From Bacillota bacterium (lineage in GTDB: Bacteria > Bacillota > UBA4882 > UBA8346): a stretch of DNA of 64,000 bases. Positions 1-8,637 of this stretch are shown piece after piece. Both the position numbers and the translations under genes were made by a program. The notes below the pieces were generated by a model. It did no database searches and was not told where the DNA came from. It saw only the letters and a program-made list of their open reading frames with translations. The DNA lies in NCBI GenBank assembly GCA_023402395.1, contig JAEYGI010000025.1, positions 1 through 64,000 of the forward strand. The letters run 5' to 3'. The first letter of the stretch is position 1, and every line of letters starts with the position of its first letter.

Positions 1-154
1 GTGGTTCTTTTTTGTTCAAACTCCGTTTCCTTTATTACAGGAATGTTTGTAGCCGGACCAGAACCAGGAAGGTTCAAGTCCAACTGTCCAGGATGGAATA
101 CAGTTGGAGGTCTTCAGCCTCCGGTCGACCATCGGCCAGCATCCAATTTGAACC

Positions 155-1105
155 TTAATAACTCGCTTTCCCGTTGGTCAGCTTGGCGATGATCGAGCCG
201 TTGCTTCCGCCGCTGGTGAAAGCCCGGAAGGGCAGGTCGAGCAGGATCCCCTTGGAACCCTCGATCCCCGGCGCGTTCCGTTCGAAGATCACCTCGGGCA
301 GTTGAAACTCGAGGGACGCTCCGGCGTTGACCATTTTGAAGGCGATCGCCGAAGGCTCGGCGCGAAAGGCCTTTTCGAGCAGATCCTTCCCGTTGAAGAG
401 GGCTTTCAAGTTGCCGGTCACTTTGACCTGGCCCTCGGGGATCGAGGTCCGGAACCCGCCGCCGCCCAGGGTGTAGTTCTCGCCCTGCAGGCCGAATTCC
501 ACCGTCAGTCCGAGGTTGACGACGGAACCGAAGTCAACGCCGCCCTCCTTGACCGAGGTCACCTGGCAGTTGCTGAAACGGGGCGCGGCAAAAGTCACCG
601 GGCTGGCGTTAATGGTGGCATACGGGTCGGGGATGGTTTCTTTGGCACCCATGATGTCCAGGGACGCGGTCAGCTCGCCGTCGCCGCCCAGGTTCAGGGT
701 AAACTTGGAGACCTTGCAGCCGTTATAAAGCTGATAAACGTCGATATCCGGATAGCCCTGCTCGATCAGGAACGACGGCTGAGTGCCGGCGAGTTTAAAG
801 GTATGCTCGACCGAAGGCGCCGCGCCGGTCTTGGTATAGCCGCCGAACATCGCTTTCAGCCAGTAGCCGAAGGCCTCGATGTCCACCGGAACGACCACCG
901 TGCCGGTGACATCGATATTGCCGGGGAGCGGAGCCACCGCGTCGCGGCTGCCGCTGATCTGGGCCGACTCGATTAGGTTCTGCTTGGACTTGAGATTGGA
1001 GCTGACCACCGGCATCTTCATGCCGAAGGTTCCGGACGGGTTGACCCCGAACGAGGGTTCAAAATCCATCAATAATTGCGCGTTGTACCCTTTGGCTTGG
1101 GACAT
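155..1105 (-). CDS. Phage tail tube protein, non-contractile type
   Basis: 316-residue protein resembling the long tail tube proteins of siphophages (Phage_tube_2-type), which stack as hexamers into the inner tube of a flexible tail. It lacks the sequence of the P2-type tube protein encoded at 13.2-13.8 kb, so the locus has two different tail tubes. The ATG follows AGGAGG at a good distance. It is the last gene visible in the left module and follows a tail-terminator-like gene, the usual siphophage order; chaperone and tape-measure genes would be expected beyond the left edge. The 154 bases downstream show no gene. The family call rests on overall sequence character and position. Confidence 0.75.
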   Translation of the reverse strand: MSQAKGYNAQLLMDFEPSFGVNPSGTFGMKMPVVSSNLKSKQNLIESAQISGSRDAVAPLPGNIDVTGTVVVPVDIEAFGYWLKAMFGGYTKTGAAPSVEHTFKLAGTQPSFLIEQGYPDIDVYQLYNGCKVSKFTLNLGGDGELTASLDIMGAKETIPDPYATINASPVTFAAPRFSNCQVTSVKEGGVDFGSVVNLGLTVEFGLQGENYTLGGGGFRTSIPEGQVKVTGNLKALFNGKDLLEKAFRAEPSAIAFKMVNAGASLEFQLPEVIFERNAPGIEGSKGILLDLPFRAFTSGGSNGSIIAKLTNGKASY

Positions 1106-1120
1106 TGTTTTCCATTCCTC

Positions 1121-1615
1121 CTAATAATTAATGACTCCGCCCATGGCGGGTGTAACATAAACTTTGATCTCCATGCCGCCCTCGAACTTCGGGCCGTAGG
1201 CGGCCGATTGCAAGGCCTCGGCGGTCAATGGGTAATACTTGACATAGCCAATGGTCTGGCTAGGGCTGGCCTGCGCCAGTTCCGACAGGATGATCTGGCC
1301 GAGCTGATCCGCGTCGTAAATCCCGTCCAACTCGGTAACGCCGCCGCTGACGGTCTTGGCCGGGTTGACCACCGCCCAGCGGACCGATACGGCATAGCGG
1401 TAATGCTTCCAGTCGGTCCCCTCAATCTTATACCCGGTCTGGATCGCGATATAGGGGCAATCGGACTCGGCCGGTGGAGCGGCCGGATCGATGCCGACGA
1501 AGAGCGCCGGCGGCTTGCCGTAGCGGCTCTGGCAAAAGTCAGCCAGCGCGGTGCTGCTTCGCAGCCGGTCCCGCCAGCGGGCCATGATCGCGGTAAGCGC
1601 TAATCCCGGAATCAT
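1121..1615 (-). CDS. Tail terminator / tail completion-like protein
   Basis: 164-residue protein without a signal peptide. Size and position (directly upstream of the tail tube gene) match the tail terminator or tail completion proteins of siphophages, which cap the tube and join it to the head. The ATG overlaps the stop of the upstream 80-residue ORF as ATGA, so the two are probably translationally coupled. No catalytic motif was seen. The function is inferred mainly from gene order. Confidence 0.55.
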   Translation of the reverse strand: MIPGLALTAIMARWRDRLRSSTALADFCQSRYGKPPALFVGIDPAAPPAESDCPYIAIQTGYKIEGTDWKHYRYAVSVRWAVVNPAKTVSGGVTELDGIYDADQLGQIILSELAQASPSQTIGYVKYYPLTAEALQSAAYGPKFEGGMEIKVYVTPAMGGVINY

Positions 1616-1854
1616 ACGTTCACCTCCTTCCCGCTAGTATCCGGAAGGCGAGTTGCCTCCCGCTCTCCGTTCCGGCTCAGTCGGCCGGCCACTTCGGCCA
1701 GGAGCTTGTCGCGCCGTTCGGGAAACCGTTCCCGGACCCGGTTTCGCCATTCGTCCAGCTCGGCGTCGGAAGCATTGCGCTCCTTCAACCGCAGAAATTC
1801 ATACACCAAAAGCAAAACAGCGGTTTCTTCCTCCACCGTCAATACTTGGGCCAT
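1612..1854 (-). CDS. Hypothetical small phage protein (80 aa)
   Basis: Charged, mostly helical 80-residue protein starting MAQVLTVEEE, preceded by GGAGGGAG. It overlaps the end of the transglycosylase gene by 56 bases in another frame and is coupled by ATGA to the tail-terminator-like gene. The strong ribosome binding site and both junctions argue that it is real. I do not recognise a family. Confidence 0.6.
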   Translation of the reverse strand: MAQVLTVEEETAVLLLVYEFLRLKERNASDAELDEWRNRVRERFPERRDKLLAEVAGRLSRNGEREATRLPDTSGKEVNV

Positions 1855-2434
1855 TTGTGCTCCCTCCCCGCCATATTAAATATTGATAACGCCGCGCCAC
1901 TTTCTTCAGATACGGATCGGCCCGGCGCCGGGCCTCCTCCGGACGGAGGCTGGGTCCGGCGTTATAGGCGGCCAAGGCGTGTTCCATATCGCCGCCGCGT
2001 CGCTCCCGCATCTTGACCAGGTAACGGACGGAGGCCCAAAACTGGGCCCGCCAGTCCGCAAAGTCCGTCCCTCCCACCTCGTCAAAGGCGGGCCGGCTGA
2101 TCTGGAGCAGCCCGCGTTCGCCCAAGGCCCCTCTGGCCAGAGGATCAAAGCCGGACTCTACCTCCATCTGGGCCAGCAACAGCTCGGCCTCCAGCTCATA
2201 AAGCCGGGCCGCGTCCCGGACCAGCCGGGCAATCTCCAGCGCCCGCTCTTCCGGAATCGTCCGCAGGGTCAGGATATAGGCCGCGATCCGTTCCGCTTGG
2301 TCACAAGCCACATCCAACGCGACTACCGTCACTTCGGGCGTGGGTCCAGAACCGCTCTGGAGCGAACGCGGCAATAAGGCCAGTAACACTAGAGAAATCG
2401 ATAAAGCGATAAGAAGAGCATGCTGTTTCGTCAA
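1799..2434 (-). CDS. Membrane-anchored or secreted lytic transglycosylase (SLT family)
   Basis: 211 residues. An N-terminal hydrophobic segment (residues 6-22) can act as a signal or anchor. The C-terminal two thirds is a lysozyme-like SLT domain: the catalytic glutamate lies in QMEVESGFDP, followed by RGLLQI and AAYNAGPS, the classic motifs of Slt/MltC-type enzymes that cleave murein to 1,6-anhydro products. It starts with TTG after GGAGGTGAGGTGA and is the first gene of the left tail module behind the late promoter, so it probably serves lysis or wall penetration. Its leader and first 25 or so codons are duplicated in front of the P2-like module at 16.1 kb. Confidence 0.85.
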   Translation of the reverse strand: MTKQHALLIALSISLVLLALLPRSLQSGSGPTPEVTVVALDVACDQAERIAAYILTLRTIPEERALEIARLVRDAARLYELEAELLLAQMEVESGFDPLARGALGERGLLQISRPAFDEVGGTDFADWRAQFWASVRYLVKMRERRGGDMEHALAAYNAGPSLRPEEARRRADPYLKKVARRYQYLIWRGGSTNGPSIDGGGRNRCFAFGV

Positions 2435-2535
2435 TCACCTCACCTCCGAAAGATAACCTTGGAAAATTGAATAAGAAACTTTTCCCCATGTCTTTCTCTG
2501 GAACGGTTGGGGTAACGCAATCCATGCGTGAAAAT

Positions 2536-2565
2536 CAAAAAACCGCCCCAAAAAGCGGACGGTTT
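2536..2565 (-). terminator. Intrinsic terminator inside the late leader of the left module
   Basis: On the minus strand AACCGTCC pairs with GGGGCGGTT and is followed by a T run. It lies between the late promoter (about 2650) and the first gene (2434), as tR' lies after lambda pR'. This suggests attenuation or antitermination of the module. An equivalent terminator sits at 16416-16445. Confidence 0.7.
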
Positions 2566-2647
2566 AGATAATGAAAATCGGGACTCCGCCCCGGGCGGCG
2601 TTCATTTCAAGAGAGTAATAGAAGTGAACTCAATGGTTCATGCTAAA

Positions 2648-2701
2648 ATTATATCATGGTTTCCCGGGTTCGGCGTATCAAAATTGTATCGATTTTGATA
2701 C
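2648..2701 (-). promoter_or_regulatory. Late promoter copy 1 (left tail module)
   Basis: Minus-strand -10 TATAAT at 2653-2648 without a recognisable -35. Upstream is the box TTTTGATACG (2683-2674), preceded 11 bases further by a second TCGATAC copy. Here GTATCAAAAT and ATTTTGATAC also form a perfect 10-base inverted repeat with a 7-base spacer. The same -10, CCCGGGAAACC spacer and tandem boxes recur at 16551-16597 and 18452-18498. An activator occupying the -35 region is the simplest reading; the RinA/ArpU-like proteins are the obvious candidates. Confidence 0.75.
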
Positions 2702-2763
2702 CGTTGTTGATCTTAGGTAAGTATTATTCAGCAATAAAACCGAAGACATTGGTTCAATCTATC

Positions 2764-2853
2764 CTATTTGTTACGGGGGCAAGTCGAATTTTGGCATTTT
2801 CCGGCGATATCATTTTTTGAGCCGCAGATCGCGCAATAGACCCTCTTAGCCAT
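2764..2853 (-). CDS. 29-residue zinc-ribbon microprotein
   Basis: Short ORF reading MAKRVYCAICGSKND and ending CQNSTCPRNK. It has two cysteine pairs (CAIC and CQNSTC) spaced for one zinc ion. The ATG overlaps the stop of the preceding gene and is preceded by GGGAGG, so it looks translated. It is the last gene of the contractile tail operon. Too small for family assignment. Confidence 0.6.
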   Translation of the reverse strand: MAKRVYCAICGSKNDIAGKCQNSTCPRNK

Positions 2854-3235
2854 TGAGTATCGCCTCCCTTGCTTGGCTATATTGGGCTTTTAGCGCTTCC
2901 TTGTCCGCTTTTCGCGCTGCAACCGTCTCTTCATCGCCTTCCATGGACGCCGTGGCCCAGGCAAGGGTTAATGCGTCGAATTGTGGATCATATTCGGCAT
3001 CAAGCGCGCTAAGCTGCCGTTGCAAAAGCTCTTCGGCTGTCGGTTCCGGTGGCGTATAATCCACAATCGTTTGCTTTGCAATATCAACCCGGCGCAATCC
3101 CGGGTTTTGGATGCAATCCTGATGGGTTGCCGTATCAATTTCGATATACGGTTCCGGGATAACCGGGTAATTGATGTCATCGGGGTAGTAGCCGAGGATA
3201 TTGCCTTCGGGATCATAATTTACTTTTACCAACAT
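2846..3235 (-). CDS. Probable tail fibre assembly / fibre-associated protein
   Basis: 129 residues starting MLVKVNYDPEGN. The N-terminal part is short beta segments (GNILGYYPDD). The C-terminal part is helical and charged (PTAEELLQRQLSALDAEYD through ALKAQYSQAREAILNG), as in the fibre chaperones or XkdW-like proteins that follow phage fibre genes. Position right after the tail fibre gene supports this. A start at 3235 is chosen because GGTGATA precedes it; ATGs further upstream have poorer sites. Confidence 0.6.
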   Translation of the reverse strand: MLVKVNYDPEGNILGYYPDDINYPVIPEPYIEIDTATHQDCIQNPGLRRVDIAKQTIVDYTPPEPTAEELLQRQLSALDAEYDPQFDALTLAWATASMEGDEETVAARKADKEALKAQYSQAREAILNG

Positions 3236-3311
3236 TATCACCATCACTCTAATTATTTGGTCAAAAAAGCCGACAATCTTTAACTGCCACAAATCGGAGA
3301 TTACTGTTGAT

Positions 3312-5747
3312 TTAACTTGTGACTCCTATCGCCAGCCAACAACCTTCACCGGAGATACGAAATCCTGTAGCTGTGATACTGTTTACCCTATCGTTTGCTT
3401 GATTCCCTGTATCTGCGCCAATGACTACTGAAAAACATGTTGTAAAAGAAATTGGAAAAACCACATTGCCTCCGGAAGTGACTGAACCCCATTGCAACAA
3501 CAAACCACTGGGGAATCGCTGATAGCCGTTGGATTGCAGGTTTGAAGTCCCCGTCAATTGGGAGATCAGCTCACTCGCGTGTTTCCCGTCCAGGGTGTCA
3601 GCGTCCAGGCCGGAACCGGAGCCGTCACTCCGTGTAGTCCATACTTTTTCCCATGCGGGCCAGGTTGTATTATAGTTTGCCGTAGTACGGACATGAAAAC
3701 CCTGATAAGACAGTCCTTGAGACTCTTGATTATTCGGAAAATATATTTGCGTAACAGAGCTTCCAAAACGACTAACCAAAAGTGTTCCATATCGATATGT
3801 ATTGGCCGGAAAGTTAAGCGGCGTCTCTGATGTGTGCCCCACGTGATAACAACCCGGATCTATAATTGTATTTAAATCCGTTGCAGATCCATTTAATAGG
3901 GACGTCCGTGAACAAAACAGGTCCGAAAGATGCTTACTATCAACCGTGTCAGCGTCTAATCCACTTCCAGCACCATCATTATTTTCATGCCAAATCTTAA
4001 CAGTTCCATATACAAGACCAGAAGATGTCGTAGAGTAGGTTCCTGTTGGTTCGGTAGATTGCCACGGTTGATCCGAAAAATATGTAGTAGTTGTACCCCC
4101 GTAAGCCTGTTTAACTAATTCTGAGATGCCATAAGAACCCCAGGCATCTGCTTTTTGTATCCAAAGTTCTAAAGGACCGCCAGCTTCTCCCACTAACTTG
4201 ATACCACTATCAGGAATCTGTACAGCGCCTCCTTTACCTATAATATTTACCCTAAGATTGATGTAACCAGTATCGGCCTTTCGTCCAGACACATTGACCA
4301 AAAGACTGCCAGAGGGGGATGCCGAAGCGGCAATACCCAGTAGGATGCCAAAATCATTATGAACATTTTGAATATTTATAGATGCAATTTTTGTCCAAGT
4401 ATTCGGATTGCTTCCGTCGCCATTAGATGTTTTGGCAACGTTTCTGGCGAATGTAGTAGCATGCATCCCATCCAAAGTGTCAGCATCGAGGCCGGACCCG
4501 GCTCCGTCATTCCCAGAGTGCCATAACCTCTGCCACGGAATCCATATATCCGCAGCTTGGGATCTAACCCACCAATAACCCCCTCCTGAGCAAGCTAACT
4601 GAGCCTTGTAGCTTGGGTTAGACGCTAAATAAAATTGAATGCCACTGACAAAACCGCTCGTGATTGGTGAGTTAGCCGGTGTGTTCGCCGACTCGAAGTA
4701 GACCATATTGCCAACTATGTTGTTCAAGTCAGCAACCTGCTTGACTGTTCGTAAGTATGTGTTAGTGCCGCTACCATTATGGCTGGTGACTGAGTCAGTC
4801 AAGCCTTTGATCAGGTCAGCATCTAACCCGCTTCCCGATCCGTCATTTTCCGAAGTCCACAAAGTATACCAATTACTCCAAATCCTGGTAGCTTTTCTCC
4901 GCCAAAAAGTCAGGTTTGAACTACCGGGCCGCGTAGCTATTTGAAATGATGCTGCATCAGTCCCATATTGCGCATGAAGAATAATCCATGCTGTAGCACT
5001 TGTCGGAGCATTCATATTACCCGCCAGAAAATAAAACCCACTTTTTGTGATAGCATTGGGATCGGCGGTTTCCGTTGAACCGAAGGCATCATCCCCAAAG
5101 ATATAACGGGCGGAATCCCTGCCATCAAATAGATCAGCATCAAGTCCGCTTCCAGTTCCATCATTCACTGCAATTGTCACCTTGTCTCCGGCCGCATCCG
5201 GCGTAAGTGAGATATTCGCGCCGGCAGCCAGTTCCAGGGTGTCCACCGGCGTTTCCGCTTGGATCACCGTTGATCCTACCTTCACCTTACCAAACGTATG
5301 CAGATATGTCTGGTCAAACACCGCCATCACATTCGCCACGTTGCTAGTGGTGACCGCAATCTCAAACTTCTGCTGCACCGCCTCGGCGCCGCCATACTCC
5401 GGCAGCCAGTCGGCATGCTCCCCGGCATTGGCCACGGCAAACAAAATTTCCCCTTCATCCGGGTCGTTGGCGAAAATTCCAAGTTCGCGGACAAAATATC
5501 CCTCGGTTACTTGTTCATTGGAAAAAATAGTGGTTAATTTGGTATACCCGTCAGCGATCGAAATATCCTGGATTGCAAAAATTTGCCGCTGCTGAATCAG
5601 CTCCGTCAGCGTGCTTAATTCCGTTCCCCCGGGTAGATTTCCGTCCCCAATGGCCATTTTGGTGAAGACAAGTTGGCCGCCGGATTGGGCCTTAACGATC
5701 AGCTCTACCCCGGCGTCGGTTAATATCAGATTATCAAATTGACCCAT
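3312..5747 (-). CDS. Phage tail fibre (tail-collar type) with repeated linker motif
   Basis: About 811 residues. The N-terminus (MGQFDNLILTDAGVELIVKA) is the tail-collar fibre domain found in P2-like gpH homologues, which attaches to the baseplate. The remainder contains several copies of a NDGxGSGLDADxxDG linker separated by beta-rich modules, ending in a short trimer-like tip domain. The repeats set off modules that can be exchanged to change host range. It follows gpI with a few bases of overlap; the ATG at 5747 has AGGGGTGAG in front. This is the receptor-binding component of the contractile particle. Confidence 0.85.
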   Translation of the reverse strand: MGQFDNLILTDAGVELIVKAQSGGQLVFTKMAIGDGNLPGGTELSTLTELIQQRQIFAIQDISIADGYTKLTTIFSNEQVTEGYFVRELGIFANDPDEGEILFAVANAGEHADWLPEYGGAEAVQQKFEIAVTTSNVANVMAVFDQTYLHTFGKVKVGSTVIQAETPVDTLELAAGANISLTPDAAGDKVTIAVNDGTGSGLDADLFDGRDSARYIFGDDAFGSTETADPNAITKSGFYFLAGNMNAPTSATAWIILHAQYGTDAASFQIATRPGSSNLTFWRRKATRIWSNWYTLWTSENDGSGSGLDADLIKGLTDSVTSHNGSGTNTYLRTVKQVADLNNIVGNMVYFESANTPANSPITSGFVSGIQFYLASNPSYKAQLACSGGGYWWVRSQAADIWIPWQRLWHSGNDGAGSGLDADTLDGMHATTFARNVAKTSNGDGSNPNTWTKIASINIQNVHNDFGILLGIAASASPSGSLLVNVSGRKADTGYINLRVNIIGKGGAVQIPDSGIKLVGEAGGPLELWIQKADAWGSYGISELVKQAYGGTTTTYFSDQPWQSTEPTGTYSTTSSGLVYGTVKIWHENNDGAGSGLDADTVDSKHLSDLFCSRTSLLNGSATDLNTIIDPGCYHVGHTSETPLNFPANTYRYGTLLVSRFGSSVTQIYFPNNQESQGLSYQGFHVRTTANYNTTWPAWEKVWTTRSDGSGSGLDADTLDGKHASELISQLTGTSNLQSNGYQRFPSGLLLQWGSVTSGGNVVFPISFTTCFSVVIGADTGNQANDRVNSITATGFRISGEGCWLAIGVTS

Positions 5748-5752
5748 CGTTC

Positions 5753-6310
5753 TCACCCCTGTTGTTGGATTGTTTTGAATTTGGTTTGCTTAACCCCGAA
5801 TCCGAGATAAATATTATTGAGGCTTTCCCGCTTGATCGCAATCAATGCCTCCAAATGGGCGCTCAACCGCTTGACCGAGCTGATGGCACTGGCGACCCGC
5901 CGGATCGCGGCGGCGCTTGGCAATTGTCCGTCCACCACCACCCGGAAATGCCCTGGTTCCCCTTGGTAGTCAAACCACTCCTGCACCGCGGCGTCTTCCA
6001 GAATGCTCTTGACTACCAATTCCACGGCGTAGGGCGTTCCTTTGCGGCGGTGGGCGTCGATCGACGTTCGAACCAGCGCCCGTTTTTGTTCCAGGGTCAG
6101 GTCCGGTTCATAAAAGTCCACATGATATTGCCAGGCCAACAGATCGACCACGGTTTCCGGCAGTTGATCCAGGCGCGCCAAAATCAGGCATTCGAAAATC
6201 GCCTGGTCAATGGCGTTCAATTCCGGAGACAGCGCCGCGCTGATGGCCCGGGCCTGAGGATCAGCTAGCAAATTGGGCGGGATCAGCGCTTCCCAGTTAA
6301 CCTCAGCCAT
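5753..6310 (-). CDS. Baseplate/tail protein I (P2 gpI-like)
   Basis: 185 residues starting MAEVNWEALIPPNLLADP. The sequence LIPPNLLADPQARAISAAL and the LPETVVDLLAWQYHVDFYEP block are typical of the P2 gpI / Tail_P2_I family, a baseplate wedge component that links gpJ to the fibres. The ATG at 6310 is preceded by GGAGGG and overlaps the gpJ stop. Order J-I-H is the P2 order. Confidence 0.88.
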   Translation of the reverse strand: MAEVNWEALIPPNLLADPQARAISAALSPELNAIDQAIFECLILARLDQLPETVVDLLAWQYHVDFYEPDLTLEQKRALVRTSIDAHRRKGTPYAVELVVKSILEDAAVQEWFDYQGEPGHFRVVVDGQLPSAAAIRRVASAISSVKRLSAHLEALIAIKRESLNNIYLGFGVKQTKFKTIQQQG

Positions 6311-7424
6311 GTTCCAACCCTCCGTAATTGACAGTGACCGCCGCTTCTCGCGCCACCTGATATTTGGCAATCTCACGATAAGCCGGAGCAGTTACGGCCA
6401 CCCGTTTCGCTCCCGCCGCCTTCATCCGGTAGATCAATTCCGATGGATCAATGTCCCGTCCTAAAATCGATTTTTGCCATAGTGCGTAAGCGGTCACCGC
6501 CGCTTCGACCTTATCCCGGATCGAAGCCGCCAGACTGGCCGAATTGCCGTCAATCCAGTACTGCACGTCGATATCATAAGCAACCGTTTCCGGGGCGGCC
6601 ACTTGCACCAGATCAGTCAACGGCCTTACCTTTTTCGCGTTGCAAGTTTCGGACACCAAATCTAAAATCTCCTGGCCCGGCAATTCGCCGTTTTGCAATA
6701 GCGGCCGGATGGACACAACGCACGGCTCCGGCGAATATACCGCCACATCCGCGATTAGTGCCGAGGCGCTCATCGCGAAATAGCGGTATGCCCCCTCCGG
6801 CCCGGCGGTGGAGTAACTCTCCGGCGCCTGGCGGATCCGCTCCCGAAGCGCGTCGTCGGTTTCGGCGTCGATTCCGCCGGCGCTTTCCGTAATATTGGCA
6901 ACTGACGCGATATAGGGAATGGGATCAACCAACGTCTTGATCTCCCCTGCCGCATATCCATTACCGGCGCTCCCCGCGCTGGCGCACCGGGCCGGAACAT
7001 CCGCGCAGAGCTGACCGGCTGGAATCACCGCTTCGGCGGTGGTTGCGAAAAAAACGTTATCGCCTGCGGTCACCCGTTTTCCCGCCGGAATCGCCACGGA
7101 TACCGACCGGACGGCGGACAAGGTGAACCGAGCCGTTACCGTGGCGTGACTGGCGGGCAACCGGGTCACGCCGACCAGGACGCCGAGATGATCGAGGGCC
7201 TCCCCTTCGGCATAGGCGAGCAAGTTTTGCTTGCCGGCATAATCGATCCGGGCGCGCTGGCCGACCAGAATCGGAACCAGCGATTGCAACAGCAGCTTGC
7301 GGGGATCGGCCCCGGCCAGCGTGAACCCGGCCGCGCTTTCATAAGCGCGGATCACTTCGGTTTCAATGGTCTGCGTGTCCTTTGCGGCCAGTTCGATATC
7401 GGGCAGATGATTAAAGTCAGCCAA
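6303..7424 (-). CDS. Baseplate assembly protein J (P2 gpJ-like)
   Basis: 373 residues, the usual size of gpJ / Mu gp47 family wedge proteins. It begins MADFNHLPDIELAAKDTQTI and contains the family-typical TDDALRERIRQAPESYSTAG segment near residues 180-205. It starts with TTG and overlaps the gpW stop by 8 bases, so translation is probably coupled. It forms the outer baseplate that triggers sheath contraction. Confidence 0.9.
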   Translation of the reverse strand: MADFNHLPDIELAAKDTQTIETEVIRAYESAAGFTLAGADPRKLLLQSLVPILVGQRARIDYAGKQNLLAYAEGEALDHLGVLVGVTRLPASHATVTARFTLSAVRSVSVAIPAGKRVTAGDNVFFATTAEAVIPAGQLCADVPARCASAGSAGNGYAAGEIKTLVDPIPYIASVANITESAGGIDAETDDALRERIRQAPESYSTAGPEGAYRYFAMSASALIADVAVYSPEPCVVSIRPLLQNGELPGQEILDLVSETCNAKKVRPLTDLVQVAAPETVAYDIDVQYWIDGNSASLAASIRDKVEAAVTAYALWQKSILGRDIDPSELIYRMKAAGAKRVAVTAPAYREIAKYQVAREAAVTVNYGGLEHG

Positions 7425-7725
7425 TGATTTTCACCCTCACTTTCGGCCGGAGAATTCCTTCGGCGGCGTCCCCCTCGTAGGTTACCCGCGTAACCTCGAG
7501 CCGGGGTTCATAGCGCCGCAGCGCCGCTACGATCTCCGCCGTTAATTTGGCTTTGGCCACCGGCAGCGGGTCGTCGAGCATGGTGGCGGACAACCCGAAT
7601 TCGCGGCTCATGGGAACCGAATATTTGGTTGTGGTTAAAATTGTCCTGCCGTTTTGCAGGATTTCCGCCGGCCCGGTAGCCCCGAAATCAATCGCGCCCA
7701 AGGTCGCGGTAATATCAAACTCCAT
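7417..7725 (-). CDS. Baseplate wedge protein W (gpW/gp25 family)
   Basis: 102 residues of the GPW/gp25 family. These small proteins contact the sheath and initiate its polymerisation on the baseplate. The C-terminal half (AALRRYEPRLEVTRVTYEGD) carries the family pattern. AGGTGAGGG precedes the ATG. It lies between gpU and gpJ. Confidence 0.85.
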   Translation of the reverse strand: MEFDITATLGAIDFGATGPAEILQNGRTILTTTKYSVPMSREFGLSATMLDDPLPVAKAKLTAEIVAALRRYEPRLEVTRVTYEGDAAEGILRPKVRVKIIG

Positions 7726-7732
7726 TATTCCC

Positions 7733-8128
7733 TCACCTGCTCACATATTCTTTTAGCGCGACCTCCACCGAGGCCGTTAAAATGTTCCCCCGGTTGTCCA
7801 TGGCCGTCACCGACTCATTCAGGGATTCGACCACCCATTGATTAGTGGTAACCGGGTACCCGGCCAGCATCAAGGTTACCGCCCGGCCGCCGTCGCGTAA
7901 GGCGCGCAAGGCGGCCAGCTCCTGGCCGGGGTTCAAGCCCAAGGCCACGTCCAGGCGGATCGTAAACGAGATCTGTTCCAGATCCGGGCCCAAAAATTCC
8001 AATACCGGCTTTTGGCCGATGACTTCATGGGCGGTCCAGCGGCCGGTCCCGCTGCGCTTGTATTCGTCGAAGGTCCGGATGGCGGACTCCGATACTTCAA
8101 ACACTACCTCACCCAATGATCCAATCAT
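7733..8128 (-). CDS. Phage tail protein gpU-like
   Basis: 131 residues with the GRWTAHEVIGQKPVLEFLGP segment typical of the P2 GpU family, followed by beta-rich sequence. P2 gpU is needed for tail assembly. In P2 it lies before X and D; here it lies between V and W. AGGAGGT precedes the ATG. Confidence 0.75.
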   Translation of the reverse strand: MIGSLGEVVFEVSESAIRTFDEYKRSGTGRWTAHEVIGQKPVLEFLGPDLEQISFTIRLDVALGLNPGQELAALRALRDGGRAVTLMLAGYPVTTNQWVVESLNESVTAMDNRGNILTASVEVALKEYVSR

Positions 8129-8139
8129 GGCGGGACCTC

Positions 8140-8637
8140 CTAATGTTTGTGATGGTTGGTGTTTCCGGCGGCATCGATGACGCTGCCTCCGGCGTTCACA
8201 CTCCCGCTCACCTGTAAATTGCCGTTGATTGCGGTGTCCCCGGTAATCGTAACACCTCCGGAGGCCGTAATCCGCACCGCGCCCGGCGTGTTCACCGTTA
8301 AAACCGAGGCGGCCCGGTCATATTCGACCGTGCCGCCATCGGAGAACCGGACCAGCCGTTTATCGGCGCTGGCCGCCGGCGGCGGGTCCGCCGTGGAGTA
8401 AAAGCCGCCCAGGATAAAACCCTGGGCAATTCCGTTGGGGAGAAACAAGCAGACGACCTGATCGTCCACATCCGGCAGGGCATAGTCCCGGTTCACGCCG
8501 GCATTGGGCATCAGGACCGGCAGATCGTAGGAGACCAGGTCGTCTTTGTCGCCGAAGGCCACCCGGGCCGTGGCCCGGGCCGGATTCAGCGATGAGACCC
8601 GGCCCACCCGGATTAAGTTGCGTAACACTTTATCCAT
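8140..8637 (-). CDS. Baseplate central spike (P2 gpV-like)
   Basis: 165 residues. An OB-fold-like N-terminal part (LIRVGRVSSLNPARATARVA) is followed by the baseplate-hub-typical FILGGFYSTADPPPA and a glycine/valine-rich repetitive tail (VNTPGAVRITASGGVTITGD) that should form a beta-helix spike. It ends with histidines (NTNHHKH), which suit binding of an iron at the spike tip, as in P2 gpV. GGAGGGG precedes the ATG. Confidence 0.9.
   Translation of the reverse strand: MDKVLRNLIRVGRVSSLNPARATARVAFGDKDDLVSYDLPVLMPNAGVNRDYALPDVDDQVVCLFLPNGIAQGFILGGFYSTADPPPAASADKRLVRFSDGGTVEYDRAASVLTVNTPGAVRITASGGVTITGDTAINGNLQVSGSVNAGGSVIDAAGNTNHHKH

Noticed and set aside
302..976. 224-residue plus-strand ORF over the tail tube gene
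   Set aside because: It is an antisense shadow of a well-supported gene; low-complexity G/R/A composition and no ribosome site.
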